From the NCBI RefSeq assembly GCF_029285175.1, contig NZ_JABEDH010000008.1, positions 62,001-126,000 of the forward strand: a stretch of DNA of 64,000 nucleotides, written 5' to 3'. The position numbers and the translations under genes were made by a program. Each line of letters starts with the position of its first letter. Positions within the stretch are counted from its first letter, which is position 1. This DNA is from Sulfitobacter sp. M05. GTDB taxonomy: Bacteria > Pseudomonadota > Alphaproteobacteria > Rhodobacterales > Rhodobacteraceae. Positions 54,938-63,311 of this stretch are shown piece after piece. The notes under the pieces were generated by a model. That model worked only from the letters and a program-made list of their open reading frames with translations, was not told the origin of the DNA and searched no databases.

Positions 54938-56143
54938 ATGGCGCGTTTTGATATTGCGCGGCTCGACCGCATTTCGGATTGGATGCAGGGATATGTCGAC
55001 CGCAAGCAATATCCGGGGTGTTCGGTTCTGATCGCGCAGGGCGGTACCGAAGTTTATTATGCACAGGCGGGCGCGCGGGATGTTGCGTCCGGTTTGCCGT
55101 GGCAGCGCGACACGGTTGCCCGCATCTTTTCGATGACCAAGCCCGTGACATCGCTGGCGCTGATGTTGCTGGTCGAGCGGGGGCAGGTGCATCTGGATGC
55201 GCCGGTGTCCGATTTTATCCCTGAATTTGCAGATGCCACTTGTCTGGTGCCGGACGCTTCGGATCTGTCGCAGACGGAACCCTGTGCTGCGCCCACGCTG
55301 CACCAGCTGCTGGTCCACACCTCCGGGCTGAGTTACTCATTCAACCCCGGGCCAGTCCCAAAGGCGATGCAGGACGGCAAGCTTGATTTTGCCCCCGGTG
55401 CGCGGACCTTGGCGGATACCGCCAAAGAACTGGCCCGCTTGCCTCTTGCTTTCCGCCCGGGCACACGCTGGGAATATTCGGTGGGGATCGACATCATCGG
55501 ACGTGTGATTGAAGTGATCAGCGGTCAAAGCCTTGCAGAGTTTCTTGAAAAGGAGATATTTGATCCGCTGGGCATGAACGAAACCCGCTTTCGGGTGCCG
55601 TCCGGCGTGGGTGACAGGTTTGCATCCCTCTACACACCTTTGGCCGGCGAAGCCTTTGATCTGAATGCCAAGTCCAAGGGCGGCGAAAGCCTGCGCCGGA
55701 CCGATCATGCGGATGGGTCGGCCTATCATACGACCAATATGCAGTCAGGTGGCGGTGGTCTGGTTGGCACAATTTGTGATTACCTCAAATTTGCCGAAAT
55801 GTTGCGTACTGGCGGCAAAGAGTTGATATCGCCGCGGACTCTTTCCTTTATGATGCGCAATCATCTGGCAGGAGATATCGCGTCGATGGGTCCCGCCAGT
55901 TTTGCCGAACAACCGATGGACGGAATGGGGTTCGGCATTGGCGGGGCAGTTGTTCTTGAACCCGCGCGAGCGCGGGTGCCCGGTTCTGTCGGGGATTTCT
56001 CATGGGGCGGCATGGCGTCGACCTTCTTTTGGGTGGATCCGGTGTACGATCTGTCTGTCCTATTTTTCACACAACTTGCGCCCAGCAGCTCGTACCCGTC
56101 ACGTTCGCAGCTCAAGGCACTGGTACACGGAGCATTGAAATGA
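54938..56143 (+). CDS. Serine hydrolase (beta-lactamase / EstB-like esterase)
   Basis: 401-aa class C beta-lactamase-fold hydrolase. The catalytic S-x-x-K is SMTK in ARIFSMTKPVTSLALMLL (~74), Y-x-x in WEYSVGID, and HTSGLSY marks the conserved loop. No signal peptide is visible, so a cytoplasmic esterase or lactonase is more likely than an antibiotic-resistance enzyme. ATG 54938 follows GGGAGA; the earlier frame overlaps livF. It overlaps the ligase gene by ATGA, so an ester or lactone could be opened before CoA activation. Confidence 0.85.
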   Translation: MARFDIARLDRISDWMQGYVDRKQYPGCSVLIAQGGTEVYYAQAGARDVASGLPWQRDTVARIFSMTKPVTSLALMLLVERGQVHLDAPVSDFIPEFADATCLVPDASDLSQTEPCAAPTLHQLLVHTSGLSYSFNPGPVPKAMQDGKLDFAPGARTLADTAKELARLPLAFRPGTRWEYSVGIDIIGRVIEVISGQSLAEFLEKEIFDPLGMNETRFRVPSGVGDRFASLYTPLAGEAFDLNAKSKGGESLRRTDHADGSAYHTTNMQSGGGGLVGTICDYLKFAEMLRTGGKELISPRTLSFMMRNHLAGDIASMGPASFAEQPMDGMGFGIGGAVVLEPARARVPGSVGDFSWGGMASTFFWVDPVYDLSVLFFTQLAPSSSYPSRSQLKALVHGALK

Positions 56144-58095
56144 CCGGTAAGGTTCTATGGACCCCGACCCCTGAACGCGCGGATGCGTCCAGCATGGCGA
56201 AATTTGAACAGTTTGTCGGTGAAACCCGCGGGCTGGAATTTGCCGATTACAACGAGATGTGGCGTTGGTCGGTTGATGATCTTGAGGGGTTCTGGAATGC
56301 GATCTGGGATTTCTTTGACCTGCGGGCCTCGGTGCGGCCAGAAAAATTGCTGGTCAAGCGCCAGATGCCGGAGATGGAGTGGGGTACAGGCGGGTGCCTG
56401 AACTACGCCGAGAATATTCTCAAACACGCTGCTGGGCGCGAGGACAAGCCGGCGGTGGTTGTACAATCCGAAACCTTTGGCCGCTCAGAGATGACATGGG
56501 GGCAGTTGCACGAACAGGTCGCATCAGTCGCCAAACATCTGCGTGCCATGGGCGTGGTCGAAGGTGACCGTGTTGTTGCGATCCTGCCCAATACCGAAAC
56601 GGCCTTGATTGCCCTGTTGGCAACGGCAAGCATTGGCGCGGTATGGTCGCTTTGCGCCCCTGACATGGGATATGTTGCGATCCTTGACCGGTTCAAACAA
56701 ATCGCGCCCAAGGTGCTGATTGCGCAGGATGGGTATGTGCATGGCGGCAAAATGGTGGATCGGCGCGACGTATTGGCAAAAATCAATGCCGGCCTGCCCA
56801 GTGTCGCCCAGTTCGTAACCCTTCCAGTGGTTGGGGCGGTGCCTGATGGGCATGTGGATTGGCGCGACCTGACCAAAGACAAGGCCAGTCTTGAACCGGC
56901 GCAGGTCGCCTTCGAACATCCTTTGTGGATCGTCTATTCCTCTGGCACCACCGGCAATCCGAAACCGATTGTCCACGGGCATGGCGGCATTATTCTGGAG
57001 TCGGCCAAGCAATCGCTGCACCATGATGTGACGGCAAGCGACCGCTATTGCTGGTTGACGTCCTCGGGATGGATCATGTGGAATTCCCAATGGATGGCAC
57101 TGGGGCAAGGTGCTTGTGTGGCAATGTATGACGGCGCACCCAACCACCCCGATATGGGGGTGATCTGGCGCTTTATTGCGGATGAGAAACTAACGTATTT
57201 TGGTGCAGGCGCGGCCTATTTCAGTAGCTGTATGAAGGCCGGACTGACGCCGCGCACAGATGTCGACCTGTCAGCGATACGCTCGCTTGGTTCGACCGGT
57301 TCACCACTGTCCGGAGACACCTATGACTGGATTTACCGCGATGTGAAGGCGGATCAATGGCTTGCTCCGATTTCCGGCGGTACCGATCTTGCTGGTGCAT
57401 TTGTGTTGGGCCATCCGGGGATGCCGGTTGTCGCAGGCGAGATGCAATGCCGTGCCCTTGGCAATGCAGTACGGGCGTTTGATGCCCTTGGCACAGAGCT
57501 GACCGGCGAAGTGGGTGAACTGGTTTGCACCGAACCGCTGCCATCCATGCCGCTTTACTTTTGGGGCGATACCGACGGCAGCCGCTTGCGTGAGAGTTAT
57601 TTCGAGGATTACCCGGGTGTCTGGCGACATGGCGACTGGATTGCGATTGATGAGACCGGTGCGAGCGTGATCTATGGGCGGTCCGACGCCACGATCAACC
57701 GCAAGGGCCTAAGGATGGGCAGTGCCGAGATTTATCAGGCGGTTGAAGGGCTTGATTGGGTGATGGACTCGCTGGTTGTTGATTTGGAATTCTTAGGGCG
57801 CGAAAGCTTTATGCCGCTGTTTGTGGTGACCGCCGAAGGTGTGACGTTGGATGATGCCGGTAAGGATCAGATCAACGCAGCAATTCGCGCTCAGGTTTCC
57901 GCCCGGTTTATTCCTAACGAAATTATCCAGATCAACGAGGTGCCACGCACCCTGTCGGGCAAGAAGCTTGAAGTTCCGGTTAAAAAGCTGTTGCTTGGCG
58001 GAGATCCGGCAAGGGTTGTGAACCGTGACAGCATGGCAAATCCGGACAGTTTTGATTTCTTTATCGCCTATGCCGGTGCCCGGGCGAGCGCCTGA
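56140..58095 (+). CDS. Acetoacetate-CoA ligase-type acyl-CoA synthetase
   Basis: 651-aa ANL-superfamily ligase of the acetoacetyl-CoA synthetase class, full length. P-loop IVYSSGTTGNPKPIVHGHGG, ISGGTDLAGAFVLG in the acyl region, and the adenylation lysine in PRTLSGKKLEVPVKKLL near the C-terminus. It activates acetoacetate or a similar short keto or hydroxy acid with ATP and CoA. ATG 56140 overlaps the hydrolase stop (ATGA); a 46-codon extension was rejected. It may activate the substrate brought in by the adjacent importer. Confidence 0.87.
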   Translation: MTGKVLWTPTPERADASSMAKFEQFVGETRGLEFADYNEMWRWSVDDLEGFWNAIWDFFDLRASVRPEKLLVKRQMPEMEWGTGGCLNYAENILKHAAGREDKPAVVVQSETFGRSEMTWGQLHEQVASVAKHLRAMGVVEGDRVVAILPNTETALIALLATASIGAVWSLCAPDMGYVAILDRFKQIAPKVLIAQDGYVHGGKMVDRRDVLAKINAGLPSVAQFVTLPVVGAVPDGHVDWRDLTKDKASLEPAQVAFEHPLWIVYSSGTTGNPKPIVHGHGGIILESAKQSLHHDVTASDRYCWLTSSGWIMWNSQWMALGQGACVAMYDGAPNHPDMGVIWRFIADEKLTYFGAGAAYFSSCMKAGLTPRTDVDLSAIRSLGSTGSPLSGDTYDWIYRDVKADQWLAPISGGTDLAGAFVLGHPGMPVVAGEMQCRALGNAVRAFDALGTELTGEVGELVCTEPLPSMPLYFWGDTDGSRLRESYFEDYPGVWRHGDWIAIDETGASVIYGRSDATINRKGLRMGSAEIYQAVEGLDWVMDSLVVDLEFLGRESFMPLFVVTAEGVTLDDAGKDQINAAIRAQVSARFIPNEIIQINEVPRTLSGKKLEVPVKKLLLGGDPARVVNRDSMANPDSFDFFIAYAGARASA

Positions 58096-58104
58096 AAGTA
58101 TACC

Positions 58105-58977
58105 ATGACCCCTGCCGAAGAACTGCTGAAATTACTGGATATCGAACAGCTTGAAGTTGACCTGTTTCGCGGTGTTGGCGGGGGCGGGGAAACCACAACC
58201 CGTATTTTCGGCGGGCATGTGATTGCGCAGGCGTTGATGGCCGCTTACCGCACTGTCGAAAACCGGCTTTGTCATTCGCTACACGCTTATTTCATCCGTC
58301 CGGGCGATCCGAATATTCCGGTGATCTATCAAGTGGACCGCGCCCGCGATGGCGGCAGTTTCACAACCCGTCGAGTGGTTGCCATCCAGCATGGTAAACA
58401 GATTTTCAATCTGTCAGCATCGTTTCATGTGGCAGAAGATGGGTGGGAGTATCAACACCCGATGAAAGATGTGGGCAGCCCCGAAGACTGGCCGAACCGT
58501 GACGAATTGCGGGCCACGTTTGTTGACCAGATACCCGAAAAATACCGCGCTGATTTCCTGCGCCAGCGCCCTATCGAGCTGCGCGAAGTTGCACCGCGTG
58601 ATTTCTTTGCGCCCGAAGCTGTGGAGGACGTGAACCAGCTTTGGTTTCGGATGGAGGCGGCCAAGGGACATAACCCACAGATGCAACATTGCCTGTTGGC
58701 CTATGCATCAGACATGAACCTTTTGGGATCTTCCCTGCGGCCACACGGGCTGACTTGGTTTCAGGGTAAAGTCATGACCGCCTCGTTGGATCATGCAATG
58801 TGGTTTCATGCGCCGATCGAATTTGCCGATTGGCATTTGTACGATTTAGACGCCCCTTGGACTGGCGGTGCGCGTGGGTTTAACCGTGGATCGATCTATA
58901 ATCAGAACGGTCAAATGGTTGCCAGTGTGGCGCAGGAAGGGCTAATGCGGCCATTGCATGAGAAGCGTCAAAGCTAA
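58105..58977 (+). CDS. tesB: Acyl-CoA thioesterase II (TesB)
   Basis: 290-aa double hot-dog thioesterase: IFGGHVIAQALMAAYRTVE and YFIRPGDPNIPVIYQVDRARDG in the first half, DHAMWFHAPIEFADWHLYD in the second, with the active-site D/T/Q trio expected within these. It hydrolyses acyl-CoA to free acid and CoA and could relieve CoA trapping. Nine bp after the ligase gene. A weak hairpin (GTCTTTG / CAAAGAC, 59008-59036) follows. Confidence 0.88.
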   Translation: MTPAEELLKLLDIEQLEVDLFRGVGGGGETTTRIFGGHVIAQALMAAYRTVENRLCHSLHAYFIRPGDPNIPVIYQVDRARDGGSFTTRRVVAIQHGKQIFNLSASFHVAEDGWEYQHPMKDVGSPEDWPNRDELRATFVDQIPEKYRADFLRQRPIELREVAPRDFFAPEAVEDVNQLWFRMEAAKGHNPQMQHCLLAYASDMNLLGSSLRPHGLTWFQGKVMTASLDHAMWFHAPIEFADWHLYDLDAPWTGGARGFNRGSIYNQNGQMVASVAQEGLMRPLHEKRQS

Positions 58978-59052
58978 ACAGGGTTGAGTTTTATCCAAGC
59001 GGGGATAGTCTTTGCGTATTCATTTTACACAAAGACCCTTTAGGATAATTCA

Positions 59053-60618
59053 ATGGCAAAAGTTAAACTGACCGCTCCGGTCGGCCGTTCGCCGCGTGAG
59101 AGCGAAGGTAAGAAAGTCGAAAACAAGCCCGCTGATGTTATGACCGTGCGCGCCATGCTTGAGGCCAACAAGATTGGGCCTCTTGGTATGTCGTCAAAGG
59201 TGGATACGGGTCTGATAAAGGCAATCGAAAAGTATCAAAAGAAAATCGGTATCAAGAAACCGGATGGCGTAATTGACCCTGGTCAGCGCACATTCAACGC
59301 CGGGGTGACCAAATATGAAAAGGCCCTGAAAGAAGCCGCAAAAGAACCGCGCGTCAGGGTCAATTTCCGTGGCAAGGATATTGAGTGTTCGCAAAAAGAA
59401 TATGACGCCCTCAAAAAGGAAGTCATCGGAAATTTGACCCCCTACATGAAATCATTGATTTCAATGCATAACTTCGCGGTGGAAGCCCATCAGGATTACC
59501 TTGATACCGCGATGTTGAAAGACGGTGTTTTGAACGCGGTTGCACAGGTCATCATCATCAAGGGTGGGGGCGTCAAAGAGGTCAATATCAAGTACGTTCT
59601 GGATTCGATCAAAGCCAAGGGCGCGCTGGAACGGGCCATTTCCACCAAAGATCTCAAACTGATTGACGAAGCCCTTCCTCCTGCGGAGAAGGCGATCAAT
59701 GCACTCAATGCCGAACTGTTACGGTTCCTGAAAGAGTTCACAGGATCGGCCCAGACCACCGTGTTTGTCTGTTCCGTTACGTCTGCTGTGGGGTTTGCAG
59801 TTGTTGGCGCTTTGGCGGCTCCGGTGTTGGTGACAGGTGCCGGATTGTCAGCCGGATCGGCAGCCATTGTTTCAGGGGCGGGTGTTGGAATATTACAAAG
59901 CGCGAGCCAAGAAGTAGGCCGCCATGCCAGTGGGGCAAAGGGCGCCTCTGCATGGGGATCGGTCAAATCGGTGGTGATTGATGGCACGATAGGGGGCCTA
60001 ACAGGTGGCATAGGGTCGAAAATTCCCTTGGGCTGGTGTGACGACGCGGCAAAAGCGGTCGCGCCCCGGCTTGCGTCAAAGGTGCCCTTCCTCGCCGGGA
60101 AACAGCTTGAAAGATACATCTCGAATTACCTTGCCGGGTCAGGTCAAGAAGTCATTAAAAGCGCGTTGGGTGAAGCCGTCAAGATTTTGGGCGCCTCCGC
60201 AAAATCCGGCAAAGCCCCGACACAGAAGGATTTCGACAAAGCCCTACAGAGTATTCTCTATTCCGCACTGCTGGCTGGGGTGGTGAAAAATCTTGGCTCG
60301 TTTCAAAAGAAATGGGCGTATAAGAACAAGGAGGTCCTGCAAGGCAAAATTCTTCCTGCGCGGTGGGACAAGATCGCCAAAAGCAACGACATCCCCAACA
60401 CATTGAAAGCGAAAATGTGGGCCGAGGTGATGAACAAGGTTAGCGATGAAGGTTTGAAGGTTGGCTTCAATGCGGTGATCGCTGGGACCACCGGCAGTGA
60501 AAATGAAGCGAAATTCACCAAAAAGGCTGAAAAGGCGCTGAAGAAGGACAAGAGGATTGAAAAACTGGTCGATGCAGAGATCGAGAAGGCGCTGAAAAAA
60601 TACAAGGTGGGCGCATAG
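59053..60618 (+). CDS. Peptidoglycan-binding-like protein with glycine-rich hydrophobic core
   Basis: 521 aa, no family recognised overall. Residues ~27-90 resemble a peptidoglycan-binding-1 repeat (VMTVRAMLEANKIG, IEKYQKKIG, DGVIDPGQRTF). Residues ~100-230 are helical and charged. Residues ~235-285 are a strongly hydrophobic, Gly/Ala-rich stretch (VGFAVVGALAAPVLVTGAG), followed by GTIGGLTGGIGSKIP of the kind seen before toxin domains in polymorphic effectors. The tail (490-521) is lysine-rich and helical. There is no signal peptide and no clear immunity gene beside it. Effector or cell-wall-linked membrane-active protein is speculation. Confidence 0.7.
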   Translation: MAKVKLTAPVGRSPRESEGKKVENKPADVMTVRAMLEANKIGPLGMSSKVDTGLIKAIEKYQKKIGIKKPDGVIDPGQRTFNAGVTKYEKALKEAAKEPRVRVNFRGKDIECSQKEYDALKKEVIGNLTPYMKSLISMHNFAVEAHQDYLDTAMLKDGVLNAVAQVIIIKGGGVKEVNIKYVLDSIKAKGALERAISTKDLKLIDEALPPAEKAINALNAELLRFLKEFTGSAQTTVFVCSVTSAVGFAVVGALAAPVLVTGAGLSAGSAAIVSGAGVGILQSASQEVGRHASGAKGASAWGSVKSVVIDGTIGGLTGGIGSKIPLGWCDDAAKAVAPRLASKVPFLAGKQLERYISNYLAGSGQEVIKSALGEAVKILGASAKSGKAPTQKDFDKALQSILYSALLAGVVKNLGSFQKKWAYKNKEVLQGKILPARWDKIAKSNDIPNTLKAKMWAEVMNKVSDEGLKVGFNAVIAGTTGSENEAKFTKKAEKALKKDKRIEKLVDAEIEKALKKYKVGA

Positions 60619-60736
60619 GGTCAGTTGCTAGAGCAATTCGTTCAGTCTTTATCTCGGCCCCATGGGCAGACCCCGGATCGAGGTCGTATTTATGGGACCG
60701 GTTACTATGCCCTATGGCCTTGCGGCTGCATATAGA

Positions 60737-61975
60737 TCACATAATGTAGTAGATGCCGGCGTCGATTTCACCCGCAACATTTGCATAGTTTTCGGTGCTT
60801 TCCGAGAAATACTGCAACATGTCTGCACGGCTAATCCCATCGGCCTGTTGTGCGCTCCAGAAGTCAAAACCGGCCTGATCCGGCGTACGGTCAAGTACGT
60901 TGCTATAAAGCAAGGTCAGAAAGGCGCTGTCGTCGAGGGTTTCTTCGGTGCCGAAGCGGGTGCGGAACTCTTCTGACATCAGGAATTCTTCGGCAACACC
61001 GACCAGATCAAAGACTTCATTGTCATATGTGTTGATCCAATGACCCAACCCCTCGTGATCGGGTGCGCGATCAAATGCGGCCTGATAAAGCCTGTACATC
61101 TGGCCCGCATTTCCGTCCGTATCAAAGGCGAGATAGCCGTTGTTCATTTCGATGCGCTCGATATTGAGCAAGGTATCGGGTGTACTGCCTTCCCGCCGGT
61201 GGGAAACAGACAGTTCGTTGTCAGAAACAACGTCGACCAAAAGATGGCCAAGGCTTCCCGCGAACTTATAGATATCAATCGCATCCCCGCCGGTGTGGGT
61301 TTGCGATTCGCCAAAGGTATCAACAAAGAAAAGACTTCCCGGCCCAGCGTTGCCAAAGGCCCTGCCGTGTGGTTCGAATTCAAACCTGTAAGTTACTTCG
61401 TCGATCTCAACAGTGCTGGACGGGCTTCCCTGGAAATCGTCACCACTAAATTGAAATCCCGAAACTTCGAAAACAACAGGGTCACCGTTCAATGTCCAGA
61501 TGGCACTGGCGTCGCCGCGCTCTCCGCGGTGCCAGGTGGCATCTGACATATCCGCAGTGGGCGAGATGGTATCAATTAGGTCCAAAAGCCCTTCAGAAAC
61601 AGTATCAACCGCCCTCGTGTAACGTGTCGAAGAATACGCGTGTTCTCCACCGTATGAGGTAGAGACAAAGTCCCCTGTTACTTTGGATACGCCGCTAAGC
61701 GGAGAAATCCAGAGGGTGTTTGCGTAGGTGCCCGAAGAGATATTATCGAAAGAAACCCGTACAGTGTCCAACCCTGATGGTGAGAAGGTGAAAAAGTCGT
61801 TGAAATCAGTGCCTGTTCGGTACCCGCTTGCAGAAATGCTATCGTATAGCCCAACCGAATCAACGACAGAAAAACTGGTGCTCGTGCTAGGCGCTCGTGT
61901 CACCTCGTCAAACGAAAGCGCACCTAGTTCCGTGCCGAAAAGGGGATTGTCGTTCCAGCCGCTATCATCTGCCAT
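60737..61975 (-). CDS. DUF4214-containing, probably secreted protein
   Basis: 412-aa protein. The C-terminal ~120 residues (MYRLYQAAFDRAPDHEGLGHW, then LYSNVLDRTPDQAGFDFW) form two DUF4214 units, a module common in roseobacter adhesins and S-layer-like proteins. The N-terminal ~280 residues are rich in Asp, Gly, Ser and Thr with beta-type patterning and no assigned domain. No N-terminal signal is seen; acidic composition and C-terminal GEIDAGIYYIM suggest type I secretion. It converges on the 521-aa gene. Confidence 0.75.
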   Translation of the reverse strand: MADDSGWNDNPLFGTELGALSFDEVTRAPSTSTSFSVVDSVGLYDSISASGYRTGTDFNDFFTFSPSGLDTVRVSFDNISSGTYANTLWISPLSGVSKVTGDFVSTSYGGEHAYSSTRYTRAVDTVSEGLLDLIDTISPTADMSDATWHRGERGDASAIWTLNGDPVVFEVSGFQFSGDDFQGSPSSTVEIDEVTYRFEFEPHGRAFGNAGPGSLFFVDTFGESQTHTGGDAIDIYKFAGSLGHLLVDVVSDNELSVSHRREGSTPDTLLNIERIEMNNGYLAFDTDGNAGQMYRLYQAAFDRAPDHEGLGHWINTYDNEVFDLVGVAEEFLMSEEFRTRFGTEETLDDSAFLTLLYSNVLDRTPDQAGFDFWSAQQADGISRADMLQYFSESTENYANVAGEIDAGIYYIM

Positions 61976-62151
61976 CGGTTAATACCTTCTTTTCTTGCGA
62001 GTCTGTTAAAGCAACTATTACGTTTGCTGGTATCCCAGATGCAACCAGAAAGAAGATATTGCCAATGGTACTGATATCGCTGGTGGAATTGCAGTTTTTG
62101 CGGGTTGCAATTCTCTGACTTTCGAAACAATTAGAACTGGGTTTCTCTGCG

Positions 62152-62523
62152 TTAGCCGAACATAAAGAAGCACAGTTTGTTGCCGTCATGGTCGCGGACG
62201 TATGCGCCATAGAAACGATCGGGAATACGTTGACCCGGCTCTCCGTCGCAAGTTGCCCCTAACGAAATTGCCCTGTGATAAAGCGCATCGATCTCTTCCT
62301 TGGTTGATACCGGAAAGGCAACCATCATGCCGTTGCCTGCGGTCGGGGCCTGCTTGTCATAGGGCTCGCAGACGGCCAGCATCGGCTCGCCTCGTTTGGT
62401 TCCGATAAAGGCGATACGACCGGAATCGATCACAACCTTGGCGCCCTGTTTTTCAAACAAATCCGTATAGAAGGTCTTGGCGTGTGCCATGTCTGACACG
62501 CCGATAGTGGTATAGCCGATCAT
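62152..62523 (-). CDS. VOC-family protein (glyoxalase/dioxygenase fold)
   Basis: 123-aa vicinal-oxygen-chelate protein with the paired beta-alpha-beta-beta-beta modules: MIGYTTIGVSDMAHAKTFYTDLF and YGAYVRDHDGNKLCFF. Metal-binding positions are not complete to the eye, so function is open. It is the last gene of a minus-strand unit behind two SDR genes (10-bp gap). Confidence 0.8.
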   Translation of the reverse strand: MIGYTTIGVSDMAHAKTFYTDLFEKQGAKVVIDSGRIAFIGTKRGEPMLAVCEPYDKQAPTAGNGMMVAFPVSTKEEIDALYHRAISLGATCDGEPGQRIPDRFYGAYVRDHDGNKLCFFMFG

Positions 62524-62533
62524 TTTGTCTCCC

Positions 62534-63307
62534 TCACATTTTCTTGTCGGAGAACATGCGGTTCAACTTGCGCATGCCGCCGATCCAGCGGTCGTAATCG
62601 TCGGTCTTGTTCTTCATGTATCCGCGCACCTCTTCATGCGGCAGGATCAGGAAGGTTTCGTCGCGGATTGCGTCAAGACAGATTTGGGCCACCGGTTCAG
62701 GCTCCATCATGCCGTTGATGGCCGCCACATGATCCTCGTGACCGCGTGTCATTTCGGTGCGGACGGCTTGCGGGCAGAGGACCGAAACCTTGATGCCTTC
62801 GTCACCGTGGGTCATGGCAATCCATTCCGCCAGACCGACAGCAGCGTGTTTGCTTACCCCGTAAGAGGCTGATCCGATCTGGTTCAGCAACCCCGCAGCG
62901 GACGCCGTATTTAGCAGGTACCCTCCGCCACGTGCAGACATCAACGGCACCAGATGGCGCGCGGCCCAGACATGCGACATAACATTGATTTCCCATGTCC
63001 GCTGCCATTCTGCATTCGGGGTGTCCATACCGCCACCGACGGCGATGCCGGCATTCGACCAGAACAGATTGATCGGGCCAATGTCACGCTCTACACTGTC
63101 GATCATCTCGGTGATTTGGCTCTCGTTTGACACATCAACGGTATAGGCGGCCCCACCCACAGCTTCAGCAGTTGCGGCGGCCCCGTCACCATTGAGATCA
63201 ACACAGACGACCTGTTTCGCCCCAGCATCGGCAAAGGCCATACATAATGCCCGCCCGATACCACTTGCCGCGCCGGTCACAACACAGATTTTACCTTTGA
63301 TATCCAT
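62534..63307 (-). CDS. Short-chain dehydrogenase/reductase
   Basis: 257-aa classical SDR: CVVTGAASGIGRALCMAFAD, SNAGIAVGGG, active-site SYGVSKHAAVGL with NTASAAG serine. The VDLNGDGAA segment after the first strand (aspartate at the end of the second strand) suggests NAD rather than NADP. ATG 63307 chosen; a ten-codon extension overlaps the upstream gene. It follows another SDR gene by 4 bp. Confidence 0.85.
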   Translation of the reverse strand: MDIKGKICVVTGAASGIGRALCMAFADAGAKQVVCVDLNGDGAAATAEAVGGAAYTVDVSNESQITEMIDSVERDIGPINLFWSNAGIAVGGGMDTPNAEWQRTWEINVMSHVWAARHLVPLMSARGGGYLLNTASAAGLLNQIGSASYGVSKHAAVGLAEWIAMTHGDEGIKVSVLCPQAVRTEMTRGHEDHVAAINGMMEPEPVAQICLDAIRDETFLILPHEEVRGYMKNKTDDYDRWIGGMRKLNRMFSDKKM

Positions 63308-63311
63308 CAGA

